A DNA stretch of 64,000 nt, from assembly GCF_000710775.1 (NCBI RefSeq), contig NZ_JOJP01000001.1, positions 1,875,825-1,939,824 of the forward strand, written 5' to 3'. This stretch comes from Endozoicomonas elysicola. GTDB taxonomy: Bacteria; Pseudomonadota; Gammaproteobacteria; Pseudomonadales; Endozoicomonadaceae. Position numbers and translations under genes: made by a program. Shown in pieces: positions 35,095 to 43,341 of this stretch; position 1 is the stretch's first letter; every line of letters starts with the position of its first letter. The notes beneath the pieces are model-generated. The model searched no databases. It was not told the origin of the DNA and saw nothing but the letters and a program-made list of their open reading frames with translations.

Positions 35095-35143
35095 CGCTTA
35101 ACGCCTGCGTGTGCGGCTTGTCCGCACCACGCACTTGTTAGCT
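35095..35143 (-). other. attC recombination site (attC2)
   Basis: Minus strand: R'' AGCTAAC, arm AAGTGCGTGGTGCGG, loop ACAAG, arm CCGCACACGCAGGC, R' GTTAAGC, a perfect GTTRRRY. The arms pair with one extra G on the R'' side, giving the same orientation as attC1. R'' extended (GCAGCTAAC) is complementary to GTTAGCTGC at 36674-36682, the start of the cassette it ends. This is the second solid attC of the array. Confidence 0.85.
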
Positions 35144-35181
35144 GCGTCCTTACTCTAAAACTGAACAAAGGTATTTCTGTA

Positions 35182-36552
35182 TTATTGAACTGCTTCTATG
35201 TAACTTTTTTTCAAACTATCAAAATCTGAAAAATCCGAATTTTCTAGAATAACAACTCTTCTAGGTGAATAACTGACGCCATGATTTCTAGGTGGTATCC
35301 TTTGTCCTATATGAGTATCAAAAAAAGTCATTAATACATTATTTTTATCTTCTATTTTTAAGGCTATAAAGTATTCGATCAATTCAGCTTTGACTTGAAC
35401 ATCCTTTATATAAGAAAAAACCTCAAACACTTCATCTTTTAGTTCTTGTATATCCCTATCGAGTTCAATTAACCCTGTAACAAGATTTTGAGATAAAAAT
35501 GATGTTTCAACAGTATTAAGATTCCAGTCGTCAGCCTTTCTAAGTTGAGACAAGATGCTATTTTTGGAATTCTGAATATCTAAATTAACAACGACCTTAA
35601 CAGCTTCTGAAATATATATGCAGTCCATTGACGACAAATCAGAAGAAATAGTTAAATTCAAATTTCTTATTGTCACTTCTTGTGGCTGATAAGGTAAATT
35701 TCTTAACGAGGTCTCCAAAACTCTTACGGCTGTAGGGTTCTGGTAACAGCAAGACAAAGCTGTCCATATAGCATTTTGATAATAGGTGTCCCTAAAACCC
35801 TGCAAAGTCCTATAAAGATCATTCAAGGAAATAGAGCCAGGGAGCTTCTTTTCATCATCAATAATGTTTATTTCACTTAACTTAAATGTAGTAACAACCT
35901 CTTGGATTTGGTTATCTGTAAAACAAAAGTAACCAATTCTTTTTTCTTCAGTTTTAAACTCATTATTCAGTTCAACTTTAGAAAATATTAATCCTTTAAA
36001 ATGATTTTCATTGACAGTGTCAATATGCTTGAAAGGAAGATGGTATTCTCCACACAAAATTCTTTCTATTTGTTCAAAGAGTATATTAATGCTATTTTTT
36101 AGATTATATTGTTTTATTATTGATACTGATTTGGGACTGCGCTCAATCATAGATTGGAGCTGTTGCCTATCCCAAACTTTCATTTTAAAGCCATTTCTAT
36201 CAGAGTTTTCTGCATCGAAATTACTTTGAACAGTTGCGCTAGCAATAGTAGAAGTAATTAGAAAATAACCATCTACTTTAAATTTTTTACAAGCGCTTCT
36301 CCAGTCCCCAAGCTCGTTTTCATATACAGATTTGTTGCTGTGGGCTTTATGTTTACATTGAACTAAATACTTTATTGAGGTTGTTGTACCTATTTGATCT
36401 TTATTCTCAACTTCAACAATTAAGTCTTTTTTCTGGTCAGCACCTCTTGATGGTGAAGATAGAATTTTGACCCCATGACTTTCTAGAACATCTCTAATTA
36501 AGAGTTCAAAGTCTTCGCCATCATCGCTGATTCTTTTGAAATCAATAGTCAT
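35182..36552 (-). CDS. Cassette gene: Mrr-like restriction endonuclease fused to an unknown domain
   Basis: About 456 residues. The N-terminal ~150 residues match the Mrr/PD-(D/E)XK restriction fold: FELLIRDVLESHGVKI, GADQKKDLIVEVE and YLVQCKHKAHS give the catalytic D...Q-x-K set, followed by DGYFLITSTIASATV. The rest (about 300 residues, mixed alpha/beta) is unknown and may sense or bind targets. Either of two ATGs (36570 or 36552) could start it; neither has a clear ribosome site. It is the first gene after the upstream ops element and fills one cassette (35102-36681). Confidence 0.7.
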   Translation of the reverse strand: MTIDFKRISDDGEDFELLIRDVLESHGVKILSSPSRGADQKKDLIVEVENKDQIGTTTSIKYLVQCKHKAHSNKSVYENELGDWRSACKKFKVDGYFLITSTIASATVQSNFDAENSDRNGFKMKVWDRQQLQSMIERSPKSVSIIKQYNLKNSINILFEQIERILCGEYHLPFKHIDTVNENHFKGLIFSKVELNNEFKTEEKRIGYFCFTDNQIQEVVTTFKLSEINIIDDEKKLPGSISLNDLYRTLQGFRDTYYQNAIWTALSCCYQNPTAVRVLETSLRNLPYQPQEVTIRNLNLTISSDLSSMDCIYISEAVKVVVNLDIQNSKNSILSQLRKADDWNLNTVETSFLSQNLVTGLIELDRDIQELKDEVFEVFSYIKDVQVKAELIEYFIALKIEDKNNVLMTFFDTHIGQRIPPRNHGVSYSPRRVVILENSDFSDFDSLKKSYIEAVQ

Positions 36553-36672
36553 ATTTATTTCACAAAACAAGTAAGTATTAGAATTACTGGGAAATATTAA
36601 ATATCTATAAAGTAAATAAAGTTTTTATTTATTGCTTTTTTAAATACACTACACTTTCGTTTTTTTCGGCAT

Positions 36673-36765
36673 AGCAGCTAACACTTATTAGTGCGAATTC
36701 CGCTTTTCACTTTGAATATCTGCACGCACGAGTTCACTTTAAAACTTTCAACTAATTGAAAATTA
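36673..36765 (-). other. attC-like cassette boundary, copy 2
   Basis: On the minus strand: AAAGTGAACTCGTGCGTGCA, ATTCAAAGTGAAAAGCGG, AATTCGCACTAATAAGTG and then the crossover box GTTAGCT. The box and the following GC are complementary to the R'' box of attC2, so this is the upstream boundary of the Mrr cassette. Its stem is weak, so the element may be a divergent attC or an attI-like end. It is a near copy of 30064-30165. Confidence 0.6.
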
Positions 36766-37480
36766 TAATTTTTTAATACGATAATTAATTAAGCCGTACT
36801 AGTCATGTTCTGACAAAGCGAGAATTGGTATTAATCGAGAATCAAGATTCACGATAAAGATCCAGAGGCTAAAATTATTTCTCTAAAAACATACAGATAA
36901 ATTTTTTACCACTATTTATCAAGAATTGTGGGTACGCTATACACTCTGGGAATTCAGCAAAATCACCGACTTTTTATTATAACTGTATGCTCATACAGCA
37001 GATTGAGAGTGATGACCATCAGGCACGCTACCGCCCGTCGATTTTAACTTCTGCCTTATACAGACATCAGGGAGCACATATATCAAACAGCTCAACAACA
37101 ATTTTTGGGATGTAATATTGGTTCGATGATGTGAACCGTTGCTTACAAAAACCGGACTAAAGTATCAGGTAGGGCTTTATAATTAAAGAAAATCTTTATT
37201 GTTCTTCCATCGTCTTCTACTTACAGCTCATCACTTGGTAATAAAGGCTCTCCACTACCTTTTTATGTGCTGGTTCAACCTCGATTTGGACTATATTCAG
37301 GGGTTTGAGTCTGTGCGTCAGTTTTATTCTGAAAGCCTACCTCCTGCTGAATAGTTGTAATTTTGAACAACACCCGACGTAGTCCAATAAATCTGTTGCC
37401 TCTTCGGACAAAACATTTTTTGGACACGTCTTTACCTGTCGTTCCTGGACAAATTACATTCAGCAAACGAGGTAAACATC
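36766..37480. other. Long gene-free leader of the cassette array
   Basis: About 700 bases without a convincing gene; a 63-codon minus frame at 37275 has no support. It holds the minus-strand ops element at 37024-37035. By position it should include the promoter and leader for the cassettes and the left junction of the prophage. I could not identify either exactly. Confidence 0.5.
37024..37035 (-). promoter_or_regulatory. Second ops element, facing the cassette array
   Basis: Minus strand GGCGGTAGCGTG, preceded by AAATCGACG exactly as at 291-302 (21 identical bases across the two sites). It points toward the minus-strand genes starting at 36552, about 470 bases away. RfaH recruitment here would help transcription run through several cassettes and attC hairpins. 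The motif is seen; the function is inferred. Confidence 0.75.
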
Positions 37481-37708
37481 ATGAAAACACTCACTAACTC
37501 GATGCTCTGCACCCTGATTCATTTGACCAAAAATCAGCTTGAAGAAAAGCGACATGAAATTTCAGAACTGAGCCAGTACACCACCAAGGTGATTCGCGAG
37601 AGTTATAATTCCGAAGTCGAAGAACTGGTGGCCATATTGGAAATTCTTCACGTTTTACTTAAAGATCATTCCTCACTTGAGCAGCAGATTCGTCCCACCA
37701 AGAAATAG
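37481..37708 (+). CDS. Small helical protein at prophage edge
   Basis: 75 residues, mostly helical with two charged coiled-coil-like stretches (IHLTKNQLEEKRHEISELSQ and SYNSEVEELVAILEILHVLL). The ATG follows ACGAGGTAAACATC, a good ribosome site, so translation is likely. It points against the rep gene and is separated from it by a hairpin. The family is not recognised; a phage accessory or superinfection role is possible. Confidence 0.55.
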   Translation: MKTLTNSMLCTLIHLTKNQLEEKRHEISELSQYTTKVIRESYNSEVEELVAILEILHVLLKDHSSLEQQIRPTKK

Positions 37709-37740
37709 CAGAGTGGGGTTTATCCCCTTTCTGCGCCATT
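37709..37740. terminator. Bidirectional terminator between convergent genes
   Basis: GCAGAGTGGGG, TTTAT, CCCCTTTCTGC: an imperfect stem between the stops of the 37481 gene and the rep gene, followed by CATTTTAAGG. Confidence 0.6.
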
Positions 37741-37751
37741 TTAAGGGCTGG

Positions 37752-39059
37752 TTAGATGCTGTATCCCATCAGTATTCTTTCCTGATAGGAGTTTCGTAGT
37801 CGCTCAATGAGTTGGTGTTCAGTCGTGTTATTTTTCTCGTAGTGGTCGGCAATGTCTGTCCAGATAATGCTTTCTTGCAGTTCTTTCAGTACCTTTTTGA
37901 ACTTCAATCCTTTTCGTGCACAGGCTGACAGTAAGTTACCGATGTAGAGCTGGTAGTTTTTGCCGGAGAATGAGGTGGCTTTTTTGTAGTAGCGTTTGTA
38001 GTGGAGATTCTCTTTGTAGGCGGACTCAGGGTATTTGAAGACGATATCGTCCAGCAGGATTGTCCAGATCGGATCAAGGTAGTTGCTGTTGTACTTGAGT
38101 TTGAAGGATTTCAGACCGTAGAGCCAGAGTGCCTGAATATGTTTGATGACCTCGGAGTAGGTGTTCATTTTAACGCCGATTTCACCGGTTTCTTTGTTGC
38201 AGGTTCCCAGGGCAAACTGTTGGATCACGGAATGGTGAAAGCGTACCTCAAACCGGAAGACATCGGATTCAGGATCATATCCACTGCAACCATTTTTTAA
38301 TTGGGTGCTTTGTTCCCATTTGTGTTCCATATAGTCGAACTTATCAATGGTTTTGGCCTGAATGGTTTTGTTGTAGATGGCCATTTGGACGGCACCCGCA
38401 GAGCCAAACTTAAAAGACTGGGAACGATCATAGATGCAGGAGACTTCCGAGACATTGAACTCCGCTTTATCAATCCCGTTAAACTGGGCGATTCTCCGTG
38501 ATTTACAGGTCATTCGTTCAGAGAGTTCGTTATCCGGTTTCCAACCCTGTACGTCCACCGCCAGGTGGATAGCAGGGTAGTGCGGTTCAGCGCATCGAAG
38601 CACTTTCTTGGCAATGTTCGTCAGGAACTGATCCACTTTCTTTGGAGAGCGGTTATCCAGGAACCACGGGGAGCATTCAATTTTCAGGTGGGAGCCAATG
38701 GATTCCGCTTTGGAGTGGAACATTTTGCAGAAGATAATGACTCCAAGCTGGTTATTCTGGAGTCGATACTGGTAACCGGATGCTTTACCACTTTTGCCCA
38801 GTATCCAGTTATGACCCAAAAACCGGAAGGTTTTCTCCCCAAAGCTCATGGAGTCTTCGATATCCGTCAGGAAGTCCAGATCCATAGCGCCTTTAAAAAG
38901 CTGTCGTAAGGTATCCACATAGGTTCCTACGATCTGGAAATTGTCTTGATAGAGATCCTGTACTTTCCCATAGCGAGGATGGACAAAGAGAAGGCCTTTA
39001 TCACTGGCTATGGTTTCAGCTCTATCCTCTGATAGTTCATATCGTTCTAAAGATTGCAT
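37752..39059 (-). CDS. Filamentous phage replication initiation protein
   Basis: 435 residues with the general pattern of inovirus/ssDNA-plasmid replication initiators (Rep_trans/RstA-like): a central block YPAIHLAVDVQGW with acidic residues, then SVIYDRS-like ESCIYDRSQSF, IYNKTIQAK and VFRFEVRFHHSVIQQF. It would nick or open the phage origin for rolling-circle replication. It is the last gene of the phage coding strand, after Zot. Assignment rests on context plus partial resemblance. Confidence 0.7.
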   Translation of the reverse strand: MQSLERYELSEDRAETIASDKGLLFVHPRYGKVQDLYQDNFQIVGTYVDTLRQLFKGAMDLDFLTDIEDSMSFGEKTFRFLGHNWILGKSGKASGYQYRLQNNQLGVIIFCKMFHSKAESIGSHLKIECSPWFLDNRSPKKVDQFLTNIAKKVLRCAEPHYPAIHLAVDVQGWKPDNELSERMTCKSRRIAQFNGIDKAEFNVSEVSCIYDRSQSFKFGSAGAVQMAIYNKTIQAKTIDKFDYMEHKWEQSTQLKNGCSGYDPESDVFRFEVRFHHSVIQQFALGTCNKETGEIGVKMNTYSEVIKHIQALWLYGLKSFKLKYNSNYLDPIWTILLDDIVFKYPESAYKENLHYKRYYKKATSFSGKNYQLYIGNLLSACARKGLKFKKVLKELQESIIWTDIADHYEKNNTTEHQLIERLRNSYQERILMGYSI

Positions 39060-39175
39060 TATAAAATCCTTCTTATAACTTTTTGTCTTATATCTACCCT
39101 TGTTTAATGACGTGCTACAGGAACGTCCGCCTGTGCGGGCTGCGCTGCGCGTTGCAGCCTCGCACAGTGTCTGGC

Positions 39176-40480
39176 TCAGAGTTCGTCATAGGGTGCAATC
39201 TCTCTTTTCTGGCTGCGGCGACTGTTTCTGTCGTGTCGTTTATCCGAGAGTGTTTCGTCGAAATAGCCGTTGCGGACAACGGATTTGCACAGGTAGTCCG
39301 GCACATCCATCCGTGTCACCCGCTGGGAGTAACAGATGCAGACTTCCTGTGCGGTGTCTTCCCGCCAGAGCACACAGTTTTGTGGCTTAGGGAAGGAGCG
39401 GGGTTTGGTGAGGTGGTCGTAGACCGGCGCCGTATGTGTGATGCCGACAATTCTCGGCTTGCGCTCTTCCAGATACTGCTCACGGCTTTGAGGCTGGGTG
39501 TCAGCAACCGGCAGCAGAGAACCGGAGGGTTCCGGTGCTGGTGCGGCTTCGCCTGGTTGATCAGGGGTAAGCGTGGTGTAGCCGAAATAGAGTGCACAGC
39601 CGATAGCACCGAGCAGTAGCGGGATCAGCCAGATCACCGGCGGCAGGCTCAGCTTGTGCGTGTGCTCAAAGGCCGAGAAGTAGACTCCGAAGTATTTCCT
39701 GGGTTTGCCGGTGACGGATTTGCGTCCTTCTTTCTTGGCAAAGTGGTCATCGGGATCAGCGCACTTGTCCCAAGTGTATCGGGTGACTTTGGACGATCCC
39801 CAGAAATTGAAGTAGTGGGTATGGTGTCCGCACAGCCTTCTCAGGTGTACATCAAGAAAGTTCGGGTGTTGGGTAATCAGGATGACATCAAAACTGTCGT
39901 GGCGATGCTTTTCAAAGCGTGAAGCGTATACAGGGACTTTGTCTTTGCCGGAGCGTACCGGAAAGAACTCCTGTGCCTCATCGATCACCAGCACTGAGTA
40001 ACCTTGCAGGTCGTACCATTGGTGAGGATCAGGAAAGTGTGTCCAGTGCAGGTTCAGATGCTCGAAGTCCTTGAAAGTGAGTTCCACACCTTCAGGTGCA
40101 TTCTTCTCGATCTCCGATACTTTCTGAACTTGTGAAGCTGGATAGCAGACTTTCACCCACTTCAGCCATTGCCTCAGTGGATCATGTTGCTGAAAAGCCT
40201 GTTCCAGAAACGGCGCATCCTTCAGTTCTACAAATCGCTTTTGCTCATGGATCGGTTGAATCATCGGAGCAATGACAGACTTTTGATTCCTGGTCAGTGA
40301 CGGTAGATAGATGTCGTAGAAAAATGCCTGGAAGGTCTGGCACTGCTGATAGTCCAGCAGGTTGAGTTTGATGTTGTTGTAGAACTTGGGTCGGCCAGCG
40401 TATTTCTTATCGGTGCAGACGGTTTTGAAGCAGTTCAGGCTTTTGCTGGCACCTGGTCTGCCGGTAATGAAGTGCAGCAC
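39176..40480 (-). CDS. zot: Zot-like filamentous phage assembly ATPase (pI)
   Basis: 434 residues from the GTG at 40480, chosen because AGGAG lies ten bases upstream and because LHFITGRPGASKS is the usual N-terminus. Walker A GRPGASKS is at residues 7-14; Walker B YSVLVIDEAQEFFP lies near 165; one membrane helix (VIWLIPLLLGAIGCALYFGY) divides the cytosolic ATPase from a periplasmic tail. The Zot/pI protein drives extrusion of the phage across the inner membrane. It is the key marker gene of inoviruses. Confidence 0.93.
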   Translation of the reverse strand: MLHFITGRPGASKSLNCFKTVCTDKKYAGRPKFYNNIKLNLLDYQQCQTFQAFFYDIYLPSLTRNQKSVIAPMIQPIHEQKRFVELKDAPFLEQAFQQHDPLRQWLKWVKVCYPASQVQKVSEIEKNAPEGVELTFKDFEHLNLHWTHFPDPHQWYDLQGYSVLVIDEAQEFFPVRSGKDKVPVYASRFEKHRHDSFDVILITQHPNFLDVHLRRLCGHHTHYFNFWGSSKVTRYTWDKCADPDDHFAKKEGRKSVTGKPRKYFGVYFSAFEHTHKLSLPPVIWLIPLLLGAIGCALYFGYTTLTPDQPGEAAPAPEPSGSLLPVADTQPQSREQYLEERKPRIVGITHTAPVYDHLTKPRSFPKPQNCVLWREDTAQEVCICYSQRVTRMDVPDYLCKSVVRNGYFDETLSDKRHDRNSRRSQKREIAPYDEL

Positions 40481-40615
40481 TGTCCCTTTTCTCCTGTGGT
40501 CATCCTTGCGGATTGTTAATGGCTGTTGTTGTTGGGTTCCGCTGGAAACCGAGTTCTTTTCAGGAAAAGAACACCATTTCCAGCGGCTCAATAGACAGCG
40601 TTAACAACCCGTGGT

Positions 40616-40933
40616 TCAGGACGTGCCACCAAAGCCTTTCCAGAAGGAAACGCTTTGTTTTGGCCGTCCGTTGAAATAGGAGATGCCCTTGATCACCATG
40701 ATGACGGTGATAAACGACAGTGCGATATTGACCGCTTTCGGAATGCCCAGCAGGGAAAGCATCTGGAACATGGCAACCGGCATACCATCAAAGTTGGCCT
40801 GTATCTGCTCACCCAGATAATCCACCATGATATCCAGGCCAAAGTAGGTGACCACACCGACACCCAGTCCGCGCAGCAGTAGCCAGGCAATGGGAACAAT
40901 GGTGGAAACAATAAAGGTGAGTATGTAGCCCAT
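40616..40933 (-). CDS. DUF2523 minor coat protein (pVI-like)
   Basis: 105 residues from the ATG at 40933. Three hydrophobic segments (ILTFIVSTIVPIAWLLLRGL, VVTYFGLDIMVDYL region and AVNIALSFITVIMVIKGI) and an NGRPKQSVSF tail fit DUF2523. In inoviruses this gene sits between the adsorption protein and Zot and is the counterpart of pVI, located at the virion end. A longer frame extends upstream but overlaps the previous gene. Confidence 0.8.
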   Translation of the reverse strand: MGYILTFIVSTIVPIAWLLLRGLGVGVVTYFGLDIMVDYLGEQIQANFDGMPVAMFQMLSLLGIPKAVNIALSFITVIMVIKGISYFNGRPKQSVSFWKGFGGTS

Positions 40934-40959
40934 GAGGTTTCTCCTATTTGTTGTGTTGT

Positions 40960-42282
40960 TTAACCAGAACCAAGTGACTTGGCCAGAATCACCGCCATCG
41001 AGAACCAAGTGGCAAAAATAATGAACCATGAGATATAGGAAGCCAGGTCACACAACGGAGTCAGGACAAATTCATATTCAGCACCGAGAACGGTAAAGCC
41101 GATTGGGTCTGGGCATTGGTTGTCCGACGTGACGTATTCATCGGTATCCAGGAAGTCTTCAACGTGAATTTCCAGCGTGTCACCTGGGAGTGACCCCAGT
41201 GGTGACATGTTTGGGTTGTTGCTGATGATGGAACCGACTTCCCCCTCGTTGTATTGGGAGAGGCACAGTTGCTTTTTCTCCATTCGGGCAATGGCGCACT
41301 GAATCGCGTCACCGGAACAGGTCACTTCTTTATCGCATTCAAAACCAGAGAATGCTGATTTGGGATTGTCGCTTTCTGCCTGTTTTTCGGCTTGCTGGCG
41401 AATACCCGTTTCTTTGACAATTTGCTGAACGGTTTGGGCTTCAGGTGTGTTGTCCGTGAGATCCTGCTGATCGAGAATATCATCCGTTGTACTGCCATTA
41501 GCATTGCCACCATTGGCAGGATGATCCGCAGAATTTGGGTCAACCATATCGCCTTCAGGGTAGGTGCAAAGGTATTCACCGTTGACGTATTGGCAGTTGC
41601 TGTAAGCATTCTTTTCAAAGCAGACGACTTCACCGTTAAAGGTTCCGCAGTTGAATTGGTCTTCCAGTGTTTCGTTATCAATACAGACAGGCACCCCATT
41701 CACCAACTTGCAGGTTTGATCAGCACTGATGCAGACCTGGGTATAACCATCCGTCCGGCAAGGCAGTTCATCTTCATTGATTTCGGTGTATTCGCTGATA
41801 CCCGCTAACTGAGTCGTGTCTTCATTACCGGTACAGGCTCCTCCGGTCGGAATGTATTCATAGGCGATGGGAGCCAGTGCATTGTCATAGTCACGAAATC
41901 CTCCCAGTGAGGTATAGCTGCACTGGTTGTAACAGGCCGTTTGAGCATTGGTAGAACTGGTGATTGGTTTTGCTGTTAAGCATGATGAAGTACAGGAACC
42001 CGTTTCGTCATACACCTCACATTCAGGTGGTGTACTGAAGTTGTAGAGCGCAGTGAAACTTGATGATTGATCATCAGGAGGGCAGTAATTGTACAGGGTG
42101 CTGTTTGGGTATTGATTTAAGCCATTATGAACATGGGATAACAAGCGAACAGAGTAGGTTGAGCCAGAGTTATGGGAATAGGTTTGACCGATGGGCGACG
42201 TACAATCAGCACCACCAGTTTGATAAGATAAAACATCCAGACTGAAAACACTGGGCAGAATAACGGCTAAAAGTCGTTTCAT
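40960..42282 (-). CDS. Adsorption protein (pIII/TspB-like)
   Basis: 440 residues. A signal peptide (KRLLAVILPSVFSLDVLS) is followed by a large cysteine-rich ectodomain with over 20 cysteines and low-complexity Ser/Asn/Gly/Asp stretches (SADHPANGGNANGSTTDD). A C-terminal membrane helix (YISWFIIFATWFSMAVILAK) anchors it. This layout and position before DUF2523 and Zot match the TspB/pIII attachment protein, which determines the receptor. ATG at 42282; the longer frame upstream is not expected to be used. Confidence 0.8.
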   Translation of the reverse strand: MKRLLAVILPSVFSLDVLSYQTGGADCTSPIGQTYSHNSGSTYSVRLLSHVHNGLNQYPNSTLYNYCPPDDQSSSFTALYNFSTPPECEVYDETGSCTSSCLTAKPITSSTNAQTACYNQCSYTSLGGFRDYDNALAPIAYEYIPTGGACTGNEDTTQLAGISEYTEINEDELPCRTDGYTQVCISADQTCKLVNGVPVCIDNETLEDQFNCGTFNGEVVCFEKNAYSNCQYVNGEYLCTYPEGDMVDPNSADHPANGGNANGSTTDDILDQQDLTDNTPEAQTVQQIVKETGIRQQAEKQAESDNPKSAFSGFECDKEVTCSGDAIQCAIARMEKKQLCLSQYNEGEVGSIISNNPNMSPLGSLPGDTLEIHVEDFLDTDEYVTSDNQCPDPIGFTVLGAEYEFVLTPLCDLASYISWFIIFATWFSMAVILAKSLGSG

Positions 42283-42430
42283 GGCTGCATCATCCAGACA
42301 GCCATGAGGACAACCAGTACATAGAACCATCCATAGTCTGGAACCCACATAAGCCTGTTGTCCTTTTATGGTTGTTCATACTGACAATTGCTCGTGTATT
42401 GCCAGCATACCGTCCATCCCTGGACATAAA

Positions 42431-42453
42431 GACGGGAGGACGAACCTCCCGCC
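42431..42453 (-). terminator. Terminator after major coat gene
   Basis: On the minus strand: CGGGAGG, loop TTCGT, CCTCCCG, then TCTTTAT. It lies 20 bases after the major coat stop, where inoviruses commonly end the abundant coat transcript. Confidence 0.75.
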
Positions 42454-42471
42454 AACCCATGCAAACAAGTC

Positions 42472-42675
42472 TCAGCCGAAAATCGCGCCTTTGACCCATT
42501 TGAACACCACGGCAAGTGCCGCCACGCCAATCAATGCAGTACCCACAGCGGTAATCGCTGTCGAACCATCGGTTGAAATGGCGGTAGTGGCTGCTGACAC
42601 ATCAATCTCGGCAAAGGCACTGGATGCCATTGCTGAAGTTGCCAGCAGGAGTGCAAGGTGTTTTAGCTTCTTCAT
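42472..42675 (-). CDS. Major coat protein pVIII
   Basis: 67 residues: signal peptide KKLKHLALLLATSAMASSAFA (cleavage after AFA at residue 22), then a 45-residue mature coat EIDVSAATT... with one membrane helix (VGTALIGVAALAVVFKWV) and a basic C-terminus (KWVKGAIFG) that would contact ssDNA. This is the classic inovirus major coat. It has a good ribosome site (AAGGAGATTAGCC) before the ATG. Confidence 0.93.
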   Translation of the reverse strand: MKKLKHLALLLATSAMASSAFAEIDVSAATTAISTDGSTAITAVGTALIGVAALAVVFKWVKGAIFG

Positions 42676-42693
42676 GGCTAATCTCCTTGTTGG

Positions 42694-42906
42694 TTAACGT
42701 AATTGACGAAGGATCAGGGCAAAGATGAACCCGATGACCAGCAGCATCAGCGTTGCGCTGATCAGGGCATCCGCCTGTTCTTTCGTCAGCCCATTCGATG
42801 CAGGGATCGCCTGCACCTCTTCAAGCGTGATGGTGGCGGACTCACCAGAGCAGGAAATCTGCCCTTCCGAATCCGAACTGAAGCCATCACACAGAAGCAG
42901 TTGCAT
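42694..42906 (-). CDS. Small membrane protein, minor coat candidate
   Basis: 70 residues. A polar N-terminal half with two cysteines and acidic residues is followed by one membrane helix (ALISATLMLLVIGFIFALIL) and RQLR. Size and location between the ssDNA-binding protein and pVIII fit pVII/pIX-like minor coat proteins. The start overlaps the stop of the previous gene by one base. Confidence 0.65.
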   Translation of the reverse strand: MQLLLCDGFSSDSEGQISCSGESATITLEEVQAIPASNGLTKEQADALISATLMLLVIGFIFALILRQLR

Positions 42907-43196
42907 TACTTAACCGCCTTTTCTAATGCCGGTTTTTTAATGCCAAGAATTTTGATGGAGATGCGTTGTTTTGAACCGGACATGACTTTGGTTCGAAACT
43001 CGTAAGGTTTTAAGGGTTGCAGGGATTGAAAATCCTGAAGTCTTTCATAATCAGAACTGCAAATCATGACATCCAGTCCGAAAATATTGGGGTCGTCATC
43101 TTCTCCTGTCGCAGAAAGAAAAACTTTTAAATAGCGACTGGATTCAAATTCGGTAACTTTTGCGCCCAGGTAAAGTGCCTTTATTGATGATTCCAT
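42906..43196 (-). CDS. ssDNA-binding protein (pV-like)
   Basis: 96 residues from the ATG at 43196, preceded by CAGGAGCAAAAAA; a longer frame starting at 43265 lacks this. The sequence is beta-rich (IKALYLGAKVTEFESSRYLK, PYEFRTKVMSGSKQRISIKI), in keeping with an OB-like ssDNA-binding protein that coats nascent phage genomes. Position at the head of the structural operon supports it. Confidence 0.6.
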   Translation of the reverse strand: MESSIKALYLGAKVTEFESSRYLKVFLSATGEDDDPNIFGLDVMICSSDYERLQDFQSLQPLKPYEFRTKVMSGSKQRISIKILGIKKPALEKAVK

Positions 43197-43341
43197 TTTT
43201 TTGCTCCTGATGTAATTTGTTGTTTTGGCAATTACAGATTTAATTGCAAAGGGAATGGTTTTCAATAGGGGGTTTTAAACTCGCCCGTAACCGCCAACAG
43301 TGGCTAAAAGAAAAGTGAAAATTTACAATTCAAAAGCGAAA

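Noticed and set aside
35067-35168. N-terminal extension of the DuOB-like gene
   Set aside because: The extra 34 codons are attC2 sequence; family-like sequence begins at the ATG at 35066.
29051-36682. An integron integrase gene for the cassette array
   Set aside because: The only tyrosine recombinase in the window is the prophage integrase at 44762, which lacks an obvious intI-specific insertion and is tied to the phage module.
37275-37466. 63-residue minus frame in the cassette leader
   Set aside because: No ribosome site, cysteine/arginine-rich chance-like sequence, and no neighbour logic.
39083-39619. 178-residue plus frame opposite zot
   Set aside because: Antisense to the C-terminal part of Zot; no ribosome site and no family resemblance.
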